A DNA stretch of 64,000 nt from Gammaproteobacteria bacterium RIFCSPHIGHO2_12_FULL_63_22 (GTDB lineage Bacteria > Pseudomonadota > Gammaproteobacteria > Xanthomonadales > Xanthomonadaceae): the NCBI GenBank assembly GCA_001801685.1, contig MGYJ01000061.1:40833-104832 (forward strand). The letters are read 5' to 3'. The translations under genes were made by a program, and so were the position numbers. Positions within the stretch are counted from its first letter, which is position 1. Every line of letters begins with the position of its first letter. Positions 10,612 through 19,750 of the stretch are shown here, piece after piece. The notes under the pieces were generated by a model that did no database searches, was not told where the DNA came from, and was given only the letters and a program-made list of their open reading frames with translations.

Positions 10612-10641
10612 TTGCGTGAGATTCGCGCAAGCCGCTATAAT
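10612..10641 (+). promoter_or_regulatory. Sigma70-type promoter of the initiator tRNA
   Basis: TTGCGT at 10612-10617 and a perfect TATAAT at 10636-10641 are separated by 18 bases. The -10 ends 11 bases before the tRNA, so transcription should start about five bases upstream of its 5' end. The hexamers overlap a weak inverted repeat (CTTGCG/CGCAAG, 10611-10631). In other gammaproteobacteria this promoter also feeds the rimP-nusA-infB operon. Confidence 0.75.
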
Positions 10642-10652
10642 TGCGATTCTGC

Positions 10653-10729
10653 TGCGGGGTGGAGCAGTCTGGCAGCTCGTCGGGCTCATAACCCGAAGGT
10701 CGCAGGTTCAAATCCTGCCCCCGCTACCA
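10653..10729 (+). tRNA. metY: Initiator tRNA-fMet (anticodon CAT)
   Basis: A 77-nt gene with encoded CCA and anticodon CAT at 10687-10689. It is the initiator type: the anticodon stem has three consecutive G:C pairs (GGG 10682-10684 with CCC 10692-10694), the first acceptor position is unpaired, and the D stem has the A11:T24 pair. The unpaired end is T1 against T72, rather than the C1/A72 of E. coli. It lies directly before rimP-nusA, the same place as metY of E. coli, which supports the symbol. Confidence 0.95.
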
Positions 10730-10816
10730 GTTCAAGGCCGTATCCTTTCACCGATACTGCCCGGTCTTGTCGTCAACGGCCTTGGTCGTTCCGACACCGG
10801 AACCTGGATGTACCGG

Positions 10817-10840
10817 AAAAGGGCCTTATGGCCCTTTTTT
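10817..10840 (+). terminator. Intrinsic terminator after the initiator tRNA
   Basis: AAAAGGGCC (10817-10825), loop TTAT, GGCCCTTTT (10830-10838), continuing into more T. It sits between the tRNA and rimP and should partly terminate tRNA transcripts, leaving read-through for the rimP operon, as known for metY-rimP in E. coli. Confidence 0.8.
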
Positions 10841-10878
10841 GTTTCCCGAGATTTGAAAACGAGGCACACGCGCACCAA

Positions 10879-11439
10879 ATGTCAGGCAAAGCGGAAGAAA
10901 TACAGGCATTGCTCGCACCGACCGTTGCATCGATCGGGCTTGAATTGCTGGGCGTGGAATTCATTCCGTCCGGCAACAGCGCGGTGCTGCGCCTGTATAT
11001 CGACGTCGAAGGCCGGCACGTGGGTATCGAGGATTGCGAAGCCGCCAGCCGCGAAGTCGCTGCGCTGCTCGACCTGGAAGATCCGATCGCCTCGGAATAC
11101 ACGCTGGAAGTGTCATCGCCTGGCATTGACCGGCCGCTGTTCACCGTCCCGCAGTTCGCGCGCTTCATCGGCGAGCAGGCGAAGGTGACGATGCGCCTGC
11201 CGCAGGACGGTCGCCGCCGGATCAATGGCCGCATCGTTCGCGTGGAAGGCGACAGCGTGGTCATCGCCGACGAGAAAGGCGAAGTCGCCATCGCCAAGGA
11301 AAATATTGAAAAGGCCCGCCTGGTGCCGGACCTGGTCGCCCTCGGGCTGGCCGCGCAACCGAAAAAACCAGGTGGACAACGCGGCAAGCGCCGCAAACCC
11401 GATGGATCCGACACACCGGGATCATCTGACAAAGGCTGA
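10879..11439 (+). CDS. rimP: Ribosome maturation factor RimP
   Basis: Cytoplasmic protein needed for maturation of the 30S subunit (186 aa). The N-terminal alpha/beta domain begins KAEEIQALLAPTVASIGLEL, and the central conserved segment YTLEVSSPGIDRPLF is unmistakable; the C-terminal half is the Sm-like barrel. It ends in a basic tail (residues ~160-186) rich in Lys, Arg, Pro and Gly. The frame is open into the tRNA region, but the ATG at 10879 gives the family N-terminus; a Met at 10828 lies inside the terminator and is unlikely. First gene of the rimP-nusA-infB-rbfA-truB operon. Confidence 0.95.
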   Translation: MSGKAEEIQALLAPTVASIGLELLGVEFIPSGNSAVLRLYIDVEGRHVGIEDCEAASREVAALLDLEDPIASEYTLEVSSPGIDRPLFTVPQFARFIGEQAKVTMRLPQDGRRRINGRIVRVEGDSVVIADEKGEVAIAKENIEKARLVPDLVALGLAAQPKKPGGQRGKRRKPDGSDTPGSSDKG

Positions 11440-11471
11440 GGGCGCGCGAGCGTCCGCACGGAGCGAGTGAT

Positions 11472-12959
11472 ATGAGCAAGGAACTGTTGCTGGTCATGGA
11501 AGCGGTCGCCAATGAAAAGGGCGTGCCGCGCGAAGTCATCATCGAGGCCATGGAGGCCGCGTTGGCGTCTGCCGCGAAAAAGCGCTACCACGACCAGGAA
11601 GTGGACATCCGTGTGTCCATCGACCCGAAGACCGGCGAATACGAAACCTTCCGCCGTTGGGAAGTGGTGGCCGACGATGTCGTGATGGAATCGCCCGACC
11701 ACCAACTGCGCCTGATGGATGCCATCGACGACAAGCCCGACGCCGAAGTTGGCGACTATGTCGAAGAGCAGATCGAGAACCCCGAATTCGGCCGCATCTC
11801 CGCCCAGGCCGCGAAGCAGGTCATCGTGCAGCGCGTGCGCGAAGCCGAGCGCGCGCAGGTCATCGATGCCTGGAAGGATCGGATTGGCGAACTGATCAAT
11901 GGCGTGGTCAAGCGCGTCGAGCGCGGCAGCGTCTATGTGGACCTGGGCGGCAACGCCGAGGCTTTCATCCCCAAGGACAAGGCCATCCCGCGTGACGTGT
12001 TGCGCCCGGGTGACCGCGTGCGCGGCTACCTGCTGGACGTTCGCGCGGAACCGCGCGGCCCGCAGTTGTTCATCTCGCGCACCGCCCCTGAATTCATGAT
12101 GGAACTGTTCAAGCTCGAAGTGCCGGAAGTCGGCCAGGGCCTGGTTGAAATCAAGGCTGCTGCGCGTGATCCGGGCGATCGCGCCAAGATCGCCGTGCTC
12201 GCCCACGACCACCGCACCGATCCGATCGGCGCCTGCATCGGCATGCGCGGTTCGCGCGTGCAGGCCGTGTCGAACGAACTCAACGGCGAGCGCGTGGACA
12301 TCGTGCTGTGGTCGGACAATCCGGCGCAGTTCGTCATCAACGCCATGGCGCCTGCTGAAGTGCAGTCCATCATTGTCGATGAAGAAAAGCATTCCATGGA
12401 TTTGGCGGTTGCCGAAGACAAGCTGGCCCAGGCCATCGGCAAGGGCGGCCAGAACGTGCGCCTTGCCTCGCGCCTCACCGGCTGGCAGCTCAACGTGATG
12501 ACCCAGGACCAGGTCACTGCCAAGAGCGACGCCGAACAAGCCACCGCCCGCCAGTTGTTCATGGACAAGCTGGAAGTGGATGAAGAGATCGCCGGCATCC
12601 TGGTGACGGAAGGCTTCAGCACCGTGGAAGAAATCGCCTACGTGCCGGCCGCCGAGTTGCTGGCGGTGGAAGGCTTCGACGAGGACATCGTCGAGGAACT
12701 GCGCGCCCGTGCCCGCGACGCGTTGCTCACCGAGGCCCTGGCGGCCGAAGAAGACGTGGAAGACCACAAGCCTTCCGAAGAACTGCTGGCCGTCGATGGC
12801 ATGGACGAGCACACCGCCTACATCCTGGCCTCGCGCGGCGTCATCACCCGTGATGACCTGGCCGAGCTGGCAGTGGACGAAATCCTGGACATCGAAGGCA
12901 TGGACGCCGAGCACGCCGCGAAGTTGATCATGGCGGCGCGGCAGCATTGGTTCGTGTAA
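11472..12959 (+). CDS. nusA: Transcription termination/antitermination factor NusA
   Basis: RNA polymerase-associated elongation factor that affects pausing, intrinsic termination and antitermination (495 aa). Domain order: N-terminal RNAP-binding domain (1-~130, beginning [20 protein letters not shown]), S1 domain (~135-200), KH1 and KH2 (~230-345, with [14 protein letters not shown] and [12 protein letters not shown]), then two C-terminal acidic helix-hairpin-helix repeats (~365-495). Two acidic repeats is the gammaproteobacterial arrangement. The short gap after rimP contains a modest ribosome site (GGAGCGAG) before ATG 11472. Confidence 0.97.
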   Translation: MSKELLLVMEAVANEKGVPREVIIEAMEAALASAAKKRYHDQEVDIRVSIDPKTGEYETFRRWEVVADDVVMESPDHQLRLMDAIDDKPDAEVGDYVEEQIENPEFGRISAQAAKQVIVQRVREAERAQVIDAWKDRIGELINGVVKRVERGSVYVDLGGNAEAFIPKDKAIPRDVLRPGDRVRGYLLDVRAEPRGPQLFISRTAPEFMMELFKLEVPEVGQGLVEIKAAARDPGDRAKIAVLAHDHRTDPIGACIGMRGSRVQAVSNELNGERVDIVLWSDNPAQFVINAMAPAEVQSIIVDEEKHSMDLAVAEDKLAQAIGKGGQNVRLASRLTGWQLNVMTQDQVTAKSDAEQATARQLFMDKLEVDEEIAGILVTEGFSTVEEIAYVPAAELLAVEGFDEDIVEELRARARDALLTEALAAEEDVEDHKPSEELLAVDGMDEHTAYILASRGVITRDDLAELAVDEILDIEGMDAEHAAKLIMAARQHWFV

Positions 12960-13027
12960 GCGATACGCATTGAAGAAGCATCACCCCTGGCGCGAAATCC
13001 GCGCCGAACGCAAGGAATCACACCCTC

Positions 13028-15685
13028 ATGTCTGAAGTCACCGTAGGTTCTCTGGCCAAAGTGCTGGGCATGCCGACCGAAAAGCTGCTCGAGCAGCTTG
13101 CCGGCGCTGGCATGACCTTCAGCGGGCCGGATCAGGTGGTCAGCAGCACCGAGAAGATGAAGCTGCTCGGCTTCCTGCGCCGTACCCATGGCAAGGACGA
13201 CAAGCCGGCTGAAGCGGCCGCGCCCAAGCAGATCACGCTCAAGCGCCGTACGGTCGAGGAAATCACCGTCAGCGCCGGCAAGGCCAAGACCACCGTCAAC
13301 GTGGAAGTGCGCCAGAAGCGCACCTACATGAAGCGCGACCAGGTCGAAGCTCCCCCGGCAACGACCGAGCACGAAGAAGTCATGCGCAAGCTGGCCGAGG
13401 CGAAGGCCCGTCAGCAGGCCGAGCTCGACGCGCTGGACGAAGGCGACCGCAAGCGCAAGATGGCGGAAATCGCCAAGCGCGAAGCGGAAGAGGCTGCACG
13501 CCTGGCACGCGAGGCCGCCGCCGCTGCCGCGGCGCCGCCGGTCGAGCTTCCGGCCGTGGTCGATGCCGAAGTCGTCGATCCGCGCAAGGAAAAGCACGCA
13601 CCGCGTCCGCACAAGGTCGACCAGCCGCGCTCGGATGCAAAGCCGGCCATGCCGAGCCGTCCGCCGATGAACAAGTCGCCGGCCAATGCGCCCGGCAACA
13701 AGGCGCCTGCGCCCAAGCACAAGGCCCGCGGTTCGCACGCGATGGTCGACAACGAAGGCGAAGACGGCACCACGCCCTTGTTCGTCACCGGCCAGTTGCA
13801 CCTGACTGCCGACGAGCGCGCCCGCCGCAGCTCGGCCGGCAACCGCAAGAAGCCGAAGATGAAGACGGCAGAACCGTCGCGCACGTCCTCGGGCGCGCAC
13901 GGCTTCTCGAAGCCGACCGCGCCGATCCTGCGCGAGGTTTTCATCGGCGAGAACATCCTGGTCTCCGAACTCGCGAACAAGCTGGCAATGAAGGGCAGCG
14001 AAGTCGTCAGGGCATTGTTCAAGATGGGCATGATGGTCACCATCAATGAAGTGATCGACCACGACACCGCCGTGCTGGTGGTTGAAGAACTCGGCCACAA
14101 GGCCAGCAAGGACAACGACGACGACGCCGAGCTCGCGCTCGAGGCGCAGGCCGTGGAAGTGCAGGGCGAACGCTCCGTGCGTCCGCCGGTGGTCACCATC
14201 ATGGGCCACGTGGACCATGGCAAGACCAGCCTGCTCGATTACATTCGTCGCGCCAAGGTGGCTTCCGGTGAAGCAGGCGGCATCACCCAGCACATCGGCG
14301 CCTACCACGTCGAAACCGGCAAGGGCGTCATCACCTTCCTCGACACCCCGGGCCACTCGGCATTCACCTCGATGCGCGCACGTGGCGCCAAGCTGACCGA
14401 CATCGTCGTGCTGGTGGTTGCTGCCGATGACGGCGTCATGCCGCAGACGATCGAAGCGGTGAACCACGCACGCGCGGCCAAGGTGCCGTTGCTGGTGGCG
14501 ATGAACAAGATGGACAAGCCGGATGCGAATCCGGACAACATCAAGCAGGGCCTGGTGAAGATCGAAGTCGTGCCCGAAGAGTGGGGCGGCGACGTGCAGT
14601 TCGTACCCGTGTCGGCCAAGACCGGCGACGGCGTTGACGCCTTGCTCGAAGCGATCCTGGTGCAGGCCGAAGTGATGGAGCTGCGCGCCACGGTTGACGC
14701 GCGCGCCACCGGCGTCGTCATCGAATCCGCGCTCGACAAGGGCCGCGGTCCGGTCGCGACGGTGCTGGTGCAGCAGGGCACGCTGAAGAAGGGCGATTAC
14801 CTGGTTTGCGGCGTGCAGTACGGCCGCGTTCGCGCGCTCTTCGACGAGAACGGCAAGCAGGCCGATTCGGCCGGCCCGTCCATTCCGGTGCAGGTGCTCG
14901 GCTTGTCGGGCGTGCCCGATGCCGGCGACGATTTCGTGGTGGTGGCCGACGAGCGCCTGGCGCGCGAAGTCGCCCAGCAGCGCGATGCCAAGCGCCGCGA
15001 AACGCGCCTGGTCAAGCAGCCCGGCAGCAAGATGGAAGACGTCATCGCCCAGATGGGCATGGCCAACGGCCAGCAGACGCTCAACATCGTGGTCAAGGCC
15101 GACGTGCAGGGTTCTGCCGAGGCATTGCGCGAGTCGCTGACTGCCTTGTCGAACGAGCTGATCAACATCAACGTGATCGAGTCGGGCGTGGGCGGCATCA
15201 CCGAGTCCGATGCGACGCGCGCGGCTTCGGCCAAGGCCGTCATCATCGGCTTCAACGTGCGTGCCGACGCGAGTGCGCGCCGGGTCATCGAGAATGCAGG
15301 CCTCGACCTGCGCTACTTCTCGATCATCTACGACGTGATCGACCAGGTTAAGCAGGTTGCCTCCGGCATGCTCGGCGTGGAGATCCGCGAAGAGATCATC
15401 GGTATCGCCGAGGTTCGCGACGTGTTCCGCAGCTCCAAGTTCGGCGCGGTCGCAGGTTCCCTGGTCGTGGAAGGCACGGTCAAGCGCAACAAGCCGATCC
15501 GCGTGCTGCGCAACTCCGTGGTCGTGTTCGAAGGCGAACTGGAATCGCTGCGTCGCTTCAAGGAAATCGTGGACGAGGTCAAGTCGGGTACCGAGTGCGG
15601 TATTGCCGTGAAGGCCTACAACGACGTGCAGCCTGGCGACCAGATCGAATGCTTCGAGCGAATTGAAGTCAAGCGCAGCCTCTGA
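13028..15685 (+). CDS. infB: Translation initiation factor IF-2
   Basis: GTPase that brings initiator tRNA to the 30S subunit and promotes subunit joining (885 aa). It has an N-terminal IF2_N domain (residues 1-~50), a long charged Ala/Lys/Glu-rich linker (~100-300), a second IF2_N-like segment, the G domain from ~390 with P-loop [15 protein letters not shown] and NKMD motifs, and C-terminal domains II-IV. The linker has coiled-coil character (heptad-like runs near 120-170). Internal in-frame starts that would make shorter isoforms, as in E. coli, cannot be ruled in or out. The stop overlaps rbfA by one base. Confidence 0.97.
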   Translation: MSEVTVGSLAKVLGMPTEKLLEQLAGAGMTFSGPDQVVSSTEKMKLLGFLRRTHGKDDKPAEAAAPKQITLKRRTVEEITVSAGKAKTTVNVEVRQKRTYMKRDQVEAPPATTEHEEVMRKLAEAKARQQAELDALDEGDRKRKMAEIAKREAEEAARLAREAAAAAAAPPVELPAVVDAEVVDPRKEKHAPRPHKVDQPRSDAKPAMPSRPPMNKSPANAPGNKAPAPKHKARGSHAMVDNEGEDGTTPLFVTGQLHLTADERARRSSAGNRKKPKMKTAEPSRTSSGAHGFSKPTAPILREVFIGENILVSELANKLAMKGSEVVRALFKMGMMVTINEVIDHDTAVLVVEELGHKASKDNDDDAELALEAQAVEVQGERSVRPPVVTIMGHVDHGKTSLLDYIRRAKVASGEAGGITQHIGAYHVETGKGVITFLDTPGHSAFTSMRARGAKLTDIVVLVVAADDGVMPQTIEAVNHARAAKVPLLVAMNKMDKPDANPDNIKQGLVKIEVVPEEWGGDVQFVPVSAKTGDGVDALLEAILVQAEVMELRATVDARATGVVIESALDKGRGPVATVLVQQGTLKKGDYLVCGVQYGRVRALFDENGKQADSAGPSIPVQVLGLSGVPDAGDDFVVVADERLAREVAQQRDAKRRETRLVKQPGSKMEDVIAQMGMANGQQTLNIVVKADVQGSAEALRESLTALSNELININVIESGVGGITESDATRAASAKAVIIGFNVRADASARRVIENAGLDLRYFSIIYDVIDQVKQVASGMLGVEIREEIIGIAEVRDVFRSSKFGAVAGSLVVEGTVKRNKPIRVLRNSVVVFEGELESLRRFKEIVDEVKSGTECGIAVKAYNDVQPGDQIECFERIEVKRSL

Positions 15686-16098
15686 TGGCAGGCAAGACCT
15701 TCTACCGTACCGACCGGGTCTCGGCGCAGCTGCGCCGGGACCTCGGATTGATCGTGCACCAGGCGGTCCGTGAACACGGGCTGCCCTCGGTCAGCGTTTC
15801 GGACGTGGAGATCAGCCGCGACATGTCGCACGCCAAGGTGTTCGTGACGGCACTGTTGCCCGACCAGGCGCCCGCGGCCATCAAGGGCCTGAAGGCGCTG
15901 GCGCCGGAACTGCGCTTCCAGTTGGCGAAGGCCGTGCGCATGCGCCACGTGCCCGAACTGCATTTCCACTACGACGATTCGGTGGACAAGGGCGAGCGCA
16001 TCGATGCCCTGCTGCGTGAAAATCCTGCGGCAGAAGAATCGCCGGAAGCATCATCCGATGAATCGCCTGATGCGCCCGCTTCGGAAGACGACGCCTGA
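15685..16098 (+). CDS. rbfA: 30S ribosome-binding factor RbfA
   Basis: Cold-shock-associated maturation factor that binds free 30S subunits near helix 1 of 16S rRNA (137 aa). The single KH-like fold is recognisable: [18 protein letters not shown] at the start, and [22 protein letters not shown] near residues 93-112. The last ~25 residues are an acidic Glu/Ser/Asp tail. The ATG overlaps the infB stop (TGATG), so translation is coupled. The stop codon is in turn overlapped by the probable CTG start of truB. Confidence 0.95.
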   Translation: MAGKTFYRTDRVSAQLRRDLGLIVHQAVREHGLPSVSVSDVEISRDMSHAKVFVTALLPDQAPAAIKGLKALAPELRFQLAKAVRMRHVPELHFHYDDSVDKGERIDALLRENPAAEESPEASSDESPDAPASEDDA

Positions 16099-17027
16099 AC
16101 AAGCCGGCGCGCACCCAGTTCCGCCCACTCGACGGCATCCTGTTGCTGGACAAGCCGCCGGGCATGAGTTCGAACCAGGCCCTCCAGCGCGTTCGCCACC
16201 TGTTCCGGGCCGAGAAGGCCGGGCACACCGGTAGCCTCGATCCCCTGGCCACCGGCCTGCTGCCGGTTTGCTTTGGCGAAGCCACCAAGATTGCGGGACT
16301 GCTGTTGGGCAATGCCAAGGCCTATGAGACAACGGCCAGGCTAGGCGTCACCACCGATACCGATGACGCCGACGGCCAGCCGCTGCGTGAACGCGCCGTG
16401 CCGGTGCTTGACGATGCGGCCGTAACGGCAGCGCTGCAAGCCTTCCTCGGGCGCATCTCCCAGCGGCCGCCGATCTACTCGGCGCTGAAGCAGGGCGGCG
16501 AGCCGCTCTATGCGAAAGCCCGCCGTGGCGAGACGGTGGACGTGCCCGAGCGCGAAGTCGAAGTCCATTCGATCGAGTTGGTCAGCTTGGAAGGGGATGT
16601 GGTTTCGCTTCGCATCACCTGCGGATCCGGCACCTACATCCGCAGCATCGTGCGCGACCTGGGCGAAGCGCTGGGCTGCGGTGCGCACGTACTGACGCTG
16701 CGCAGGTTGTGGGTCGATCCCTTCAGGCAGCCGCGCATGTGCACGCTGGACGAATTGCGTGCTCTGGCGGACGCCGAAGGCGAGGCCGCCCTGGAGGCGC
16801 TGCTGCTGCCGGTGGACGCCGGGCTGGTGGAATGGCCGCGAGTCGCATTGGACGCCGCACAGGCCGCCGCGCTGGGCCAGGGACAGCCGGTTCGGCTCGA
16901 TCTTTCCGGCGAAGTCAGGGATGTGAACGTGACCGATCTTTCAGGTCGATCACTGGGACTGGGCAGGATCGAGGCCGATGGCACGCTGCGGGCGCGCCGG
17001 CTGTTCCGCTGGACCTGCGGCGGCTAA
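16095..17027 (+). CDS. truB: tRNA pseudouridine-55 synthase TruB
   Basis: Makes pseudouridine 55 in the T loop of tRNAs. The catalytic Asp is in [15 protein letters not shown] (residue 49 with the start used here), and the family motif [12 protein letters not shown] precedes it. The start is unusual: between the last in-frame stop (16068-16070) and TTG 16143 there is no ATG, GTG or TTG, and starting at 16143 would remove the RPLDGILL part of the first motif. CTG at 16095 overlaps the rbfA stop as CTGA and gives 310 aa, the usual length. This start is inferred; the gene identity is not in doubt. Confidence 0.9.
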   Translation: MNKPARTQFRPLDGILLLDKPPGMSSNQALQRVRHLFRAEKAGHTGSLDPLATGLLPVCFGEATKIAGLLLGNAKAYETTARLGVTTDTDDADGQPLRERAVPVLDDAAVTAALQAFLGRISQRPPIYSALKQGGEPLYAKARRGETVDVPEREVEVHSIELVSLEGDVVSLRITCGSGTYIRSIVRDLGEALGCGAHVLTLRRLWVDPFRQPRMCTLDELRALADAEGEAALEALLLPVDAGLVEWPRVALDAAQAAALGQGQPVRLDLSGEVRDVNVTDLSGRSLGLGRIEADGTLRARRLFRWTCGG

Positions 17028-17057
17028 GCCCGTGGGGCGGCCTTCACACCGCCAAAC

Positions 17058-17086
17058 TTGTCCGTAAAGCGCCATACCCGTACAAT
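17058..17086 (+). promoter_or_regulatory. Sigma70-type promoter for rpsO
   Basis: TTGTCC at 17058-17063 and TACAAT at 17081-17086 with the ideal 17-base spacer. The transcript would start near 17093, leaving a leader of about 105 nt before rpsO. A dedicated rpsO promoter behind truB is also known in E. coli. The leader holds a small hairpin, CGCC/GGCG, near 17152-17164 and could carry an S15 autoregulatory structure, but I cannot identify one with certainty. Confidence 0.7.
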
Positions 17087-17197
17087 TACGGGGCTCGAAC
17101 GAGCACTTCCAGCACTTCCATTACCAACAGGCGGGTAACGCGGTACGTCGCCAACGCGGCGTTTCTGCGGACTTCGCATCACAAGAGAATAAACACC

Positions 17198-17461
17198 ATG
17201 GCAAACATTGATACCGGCAAGATCATCGAAGAGTTCAAGCGCGTTCCCAACGACACCGGTTCGCCGGAAGTCCAGGTCGCACTGCTCTCGGCACGCATCG
17301 ACCACCTGTCCGAACACTTCAAGGCGCACAAGCAGGACCACCATTCGCGCCGCGGCCTGCTGATGATGGTCAACCAGCGCCGCAGCCTGCTCGGCTACCT
17401 CAAGAAGAAAGATTCCGCGCGTTACCAGGCATTGATCGAGCGCCTGGGCCTGCGTCGCTAA
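17198..17461 (+). CDS. rpsO: 30S ribosomal protein S15
   Basis: Primary 16S rRNA-binding protein of the small subunit platform (87 aa), also part of bridge B4 to the large subunit. Family signatures: [17 protein letters not shown] (residues 18-34), and [21 protein letters not shown], which includes the rRNA-contacting loop. The frame extends upstream without biological meaning; ATG 17198 gives the normal length. It has its own promoter and a 105-nt leader, and S15 is known to repress its own translation in several bacteria. pnp follows, with a structured spacer between. Confidence 0.97.
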   Translation: MANIDTGKIIEEFKRVPNDTGSPEVQVALLSARIDHLSEHFKAHKQDHHSRRGLLMMVNQRRSLLGYLKKKDSARYQALIERLGLRR

Positions 17462-17475
17462 TACAGTTTTCACCA

Positions 17476-17497
17476 CGCGGCGCCTACGGGCGCCGCG
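17476..17497 (+). terminator. Strong GC hairpin after rpsO
   Basis: CGCGGCGCC (17476-17484), loop TACG, GGCGCCGCG (17489-17497). The loop with its closing C:G pair is a UNCG-type tetraloop, so the stem is very stable. Only a weak T run (GTTTTG) follows, so it is probably a partial terminator or 3'-end stabiliser of the rpsO mRNA rather than a complete stop. Confidence 0.6.
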
Positions 17498-17508
17498 TCC
17501 GTTTTGAA

Positions 17509-17542
17509 GCCCATGCGAAAAACATGGGCGCTCCCGGGGAGC
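17509..17542 (+). promoter_or_regulatory. Tandem hairpins in the pnp leader
   Basis: GCCCATG (17509-17515) pairs with CATGGGC (17523-17529) around an A-rich loop, and immediately after it GCTCC (17530-17534) pairs with GGAGC (17538-17542). In E. coli an RNase III-cut leader hairpin at this place lets PNPase repress its own mRNA. These stems occupy the same position and could serve the same purpose; that is an inference. Confidence 0.5.
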
Positions 17543-17580
17543 GGGGTGTTTCCCGGGCTAATGACTGAAGGAATAAAATC

Positions 17581-19677
17581 GTGGCGAAAGTAACCAAGTC
17601 GTTCCAGTACGGACAACACCAGGTAACGCTGGAAACCGGCGAGATCGCTCGCCAGGCCAGTTCGGTCATCGTCCGCATGGGCGACACCGTCGTGCTGGTG
17701 ACGGCAGTCGGCAACAAGAAGGCCAAGGAAGGGCAGGATTTCTTCCCGCTTACCGTGGACTACATCGAGAAGTTCTACGCCGGCGGCCGCATCCCGGGTG
17801 GCTTCTTCAAGCGTGAAGGCCGCCAGACCGAAAAGGAGACCTTGATCTCCCGCCTGATCGACCGTCCGTGCCGTCCGCTCTTTCCGGAAGGCTTCACCAA
17901 CGAAGTGCAGGTCATCGCGACCGTGCTTTCGCTGAATCCGGAAATCGACAGCGACATTCCCGCCCTGATTGGTGCGTCTGCTGCCCTGTCGCTGTCTGGC
18001 CTGCCGTTCGCCGGTCCGATCGGCGCCGCCAAGGTCGGTTACACCGACGGCAACTACATCCTCAACCCCAGCGCCACGGAGCTTAAGACCTCGAAGCTCG
18101 AACTCGTCGTTGCCGGTACCTCGAACGCCGTGCTGATGGTTGAATCCGAAGCCGCGCTGCTGTCGGAAGAAGTGATGCTGGGCGCCGTGATGTTCGGCCA
18201 CCAGCAGCTGCAGGCCGTCATCAACTGCATCAACGAGCTGGTCGCCGAAGTCGGCGTTACCCGTTGGGACTGGAAAGCCCCGGCCAAGAACGAAGCCCTG
18301 ATCGCCGCCGTCGACGCTGCCGTGGGCGACCGCCTCAGCACCGCCTACGCCGTGCGTGACAAGCTGGAGCGTCGCGATGCGATCTCCAAGCTGAAGTCGG
18401 AAATCGTCGAAGCGCTGAAGCCGCAGGCCGAAGCCAATGGCTGGAACCTGGCCGATGTCGGCAAGGAATTCGGCGAGCTGGAATACAACACGATGCGCGC
18501 CTCGGTCCTCAAGACCCGCACCCGCCTCGACGGCCGTGACCTGGTCACCGTCCGCCAGATCAGCGTGCGCACCGGCGTGTTGCCGCGCACCCATGGCTCG
18601 GCCCTGTTCACCCGCGGCGAAACCCAGGCGCTGGTCACCACCACGCTCGGCACCACGCGCGACGGCCAGGTCATCGACGCCGTGTCGGGCGAGTACAAGG
18701 AACACTTCCTGTTCCATTACAACTTCCCCCCGTTCTCGGTGGGTGAAGCCGGCCGCATGATGGGCCCGAAGCGTCGCGAAATCGGCCACGGCCGCCTCGC
18801 CAAGCGCGGCGTGCTCGCCGTCATGCCGACCATGGAAGAATTCCCGTACACCATCCGTTGCGTGTCTGAAATCACCGAGTCGAACGGCTCCTCGTCCATG
18901 GCATCGGTCTGCGGTTCCTCGCTGGCCCTGATGGACGCGGGCATCCCGATCAAGGCGCCGGTCGCGGGTATCGCGATGGGCCTTATCAAGGAAGGTTCCG
19001 ACTTCGCCGTGCTGTCCGACATCCTGGGTGACGAAGATCACCTGGGCGACATGGACTTCAAGGTGGCCGGTTCCGAGTCGGGCATCTCCGCGCTGCAGAT
19101 GGACATCAAGATCGACGGCATCACCGAAGAGATCATGAAGGTCGCGCTGGCCCAGGCCAAGCAGGGCCGCCTGCACATCCTCGGCGAAATGGCCAAGGCA
19201 CTCAGCGCCCCGCGTGCCGAGATGTCCGAGTACGCGCCGCGCCTGCTGACCATGAAGATCCATCCGGACAAGATCCGCGAAGTGATCGGCAAGGGCGGTT
19301 CGGTGATCCAGGCGATCACCAAGGAAACCGGCACGCAGATCGACATCCAGGACGACGGCACCATCGTCATCGCGTCGGTCAACCACGCCGCTGCCGAAGC
19401 TGCGAAGGCACGCATCGAACAGATCACGTCCGATGTCGAGCCGGGCCGCATCTACGACGGCAAGGTCGCCAAGATCATGGACTTCGGTGCATTCGTCACC
19501 ATCGCCCCGGGCAAGGATGGCCTGGTGCACGTGTCGCAGATCTCCAACGAGCGCGTCGAGAAAGTCGGCGACAAGTTGAAGGAAGGCGACCTGGTCAAGG
19601 TCAAGGTGCTGGAAGTCGACAAACAGGGCCGCATCCGCCTGTCGATGAAGGCCGTGGAAGAGGGCGAGGGCGTCTAA
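17581..19677 (+). CDS. pnp: Polyribonucleotide nucleotidyltransferase (PNPase)
   Basis: Phosphorolytic 3'-5' exoribonuclease and degradosome component (698 aa), acting as a trimer in the cytoplasm. It has two RNase PH-like domains (residues ~1-215 and ~310-530) joined by a helical domain, then KH (~550-610, with [13 protein letters not shown]) and S1 (~620-690, with [18 protein letters not shown]). Active-site residues in the second core include the Asp pair of [18 protein letters not shown]. The start is GTG 17581 with an AAGGA ribosome site six bases upstream. A perfect terminator follows. Confidence 0.97.
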   Translation: MAKVTKSFQYGQHQVTLETGEIARQASSVIVRMGDTVVLVTAVGNKKAKEGQDFFPLTVDYIEKFYAGGRIPGGFFKREGRQTEKETLISRLIDRPCRPLFPEGFTNEVQVIATVLSLNPEIDSDIPALIGASAALSLSGLPFAGPIGAAKVGYTDGNYILNPSATELKTSKLELVVAGTSNAVLMVESEAALLSEEVMLGAVMFGHQQLQAVINCINELVAEVGVTRWDWKAPAKNEALIAAVDAAVGDRLSTAYAVRDKLERRDAISKLKSEIVEALKPQAEANGWNLADVGKEFGELEYNTMRASVLKTRTRLDGRDLVTVRQISVRTGVLPRTHGSALFTRGETQALVTTTLGTTRDGQVIDAVSGEYKEHFLFHYNFPPFSVGEAGRMMGPKRREIGHGRLAKRGVLAVMPTMEEFPYTIRCVSEITESNGSSSMASVCGSSLALMDAGIPIKAPVAGIAMGLIKEGSDFAVLSDILGDEDHLGDMDFKVAGSESGISALQMDIKIDGITEEIMKVALAQAKQGRLHILGEMAKALSAPRAEMSEYAPRLLTMKIHPDKIREVIGKGGSVIQAITKETGTQIDIQDDGTIVIASVNHAAAEAAKARIEQITSDVEPGRIYDGKVAKIMDFGAFVTIAPGKDGLVHVSQISNERVEKVGDKLKEGDLVKVKVLEVDKQGRIRLSMKAVEEGEGV

Positions 19678-19697
19678 GCCCCGCTTTCCCGCGAACG

Positions 19698-19727
19698 AAA
19701 AAAGCCGCCTTCGAGGCGGCTTTTTTT
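19698..19727. terminator. Bidirectional intrinsic terminator of pnp and the convergent gene
   Basis: A-rich arm and AAGCCGCCT (to 19710), loop TCG, then AGGCGGC and seven T (19714-19727). The mirror-image A run at 19698-19703 gives a T run on the minus strand as well, so the hairpin can end both pnp and the membrane-protein gene that converges on it from 19751. Confidence 0.9.
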
Positions 19728-19750
19728 ATGTCCATTGTCGCTGCGGGCAA

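Noticed and set aside
10611..10631. CTTGCG/CGCAAG hairpin as terminator of the nuo operon
   Set aside because: Only six base pairs, no T run, and it coincides with the tRNA promoter.
5413..10689. Open frame of 1758 codons on the minus strand opposite nuoL, nuoM and nuoN
   Set aside because: It is a mirror of three highly conserved membrane genes in GC-rich DNA. Its translation is a Gln/His/Arg/Glu-rich string without domains, signal or ribosome site.
10773..14467. Long minus-strand open frames opposite rimP, nusA and infB (for example 10773-12947 and 12818-14467)
   Set aside because: Antisense shadows caused by codon bias of the real operon; no plausible product and no minus-strand gene context.
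17470..19530. Minus-strand open frame of 686 codons opposite pnp
   Set aside because: It covers the conserved PNPase gene exactly out of phase and has the same Asp/Gly/His-rich composition as other shadow frames.
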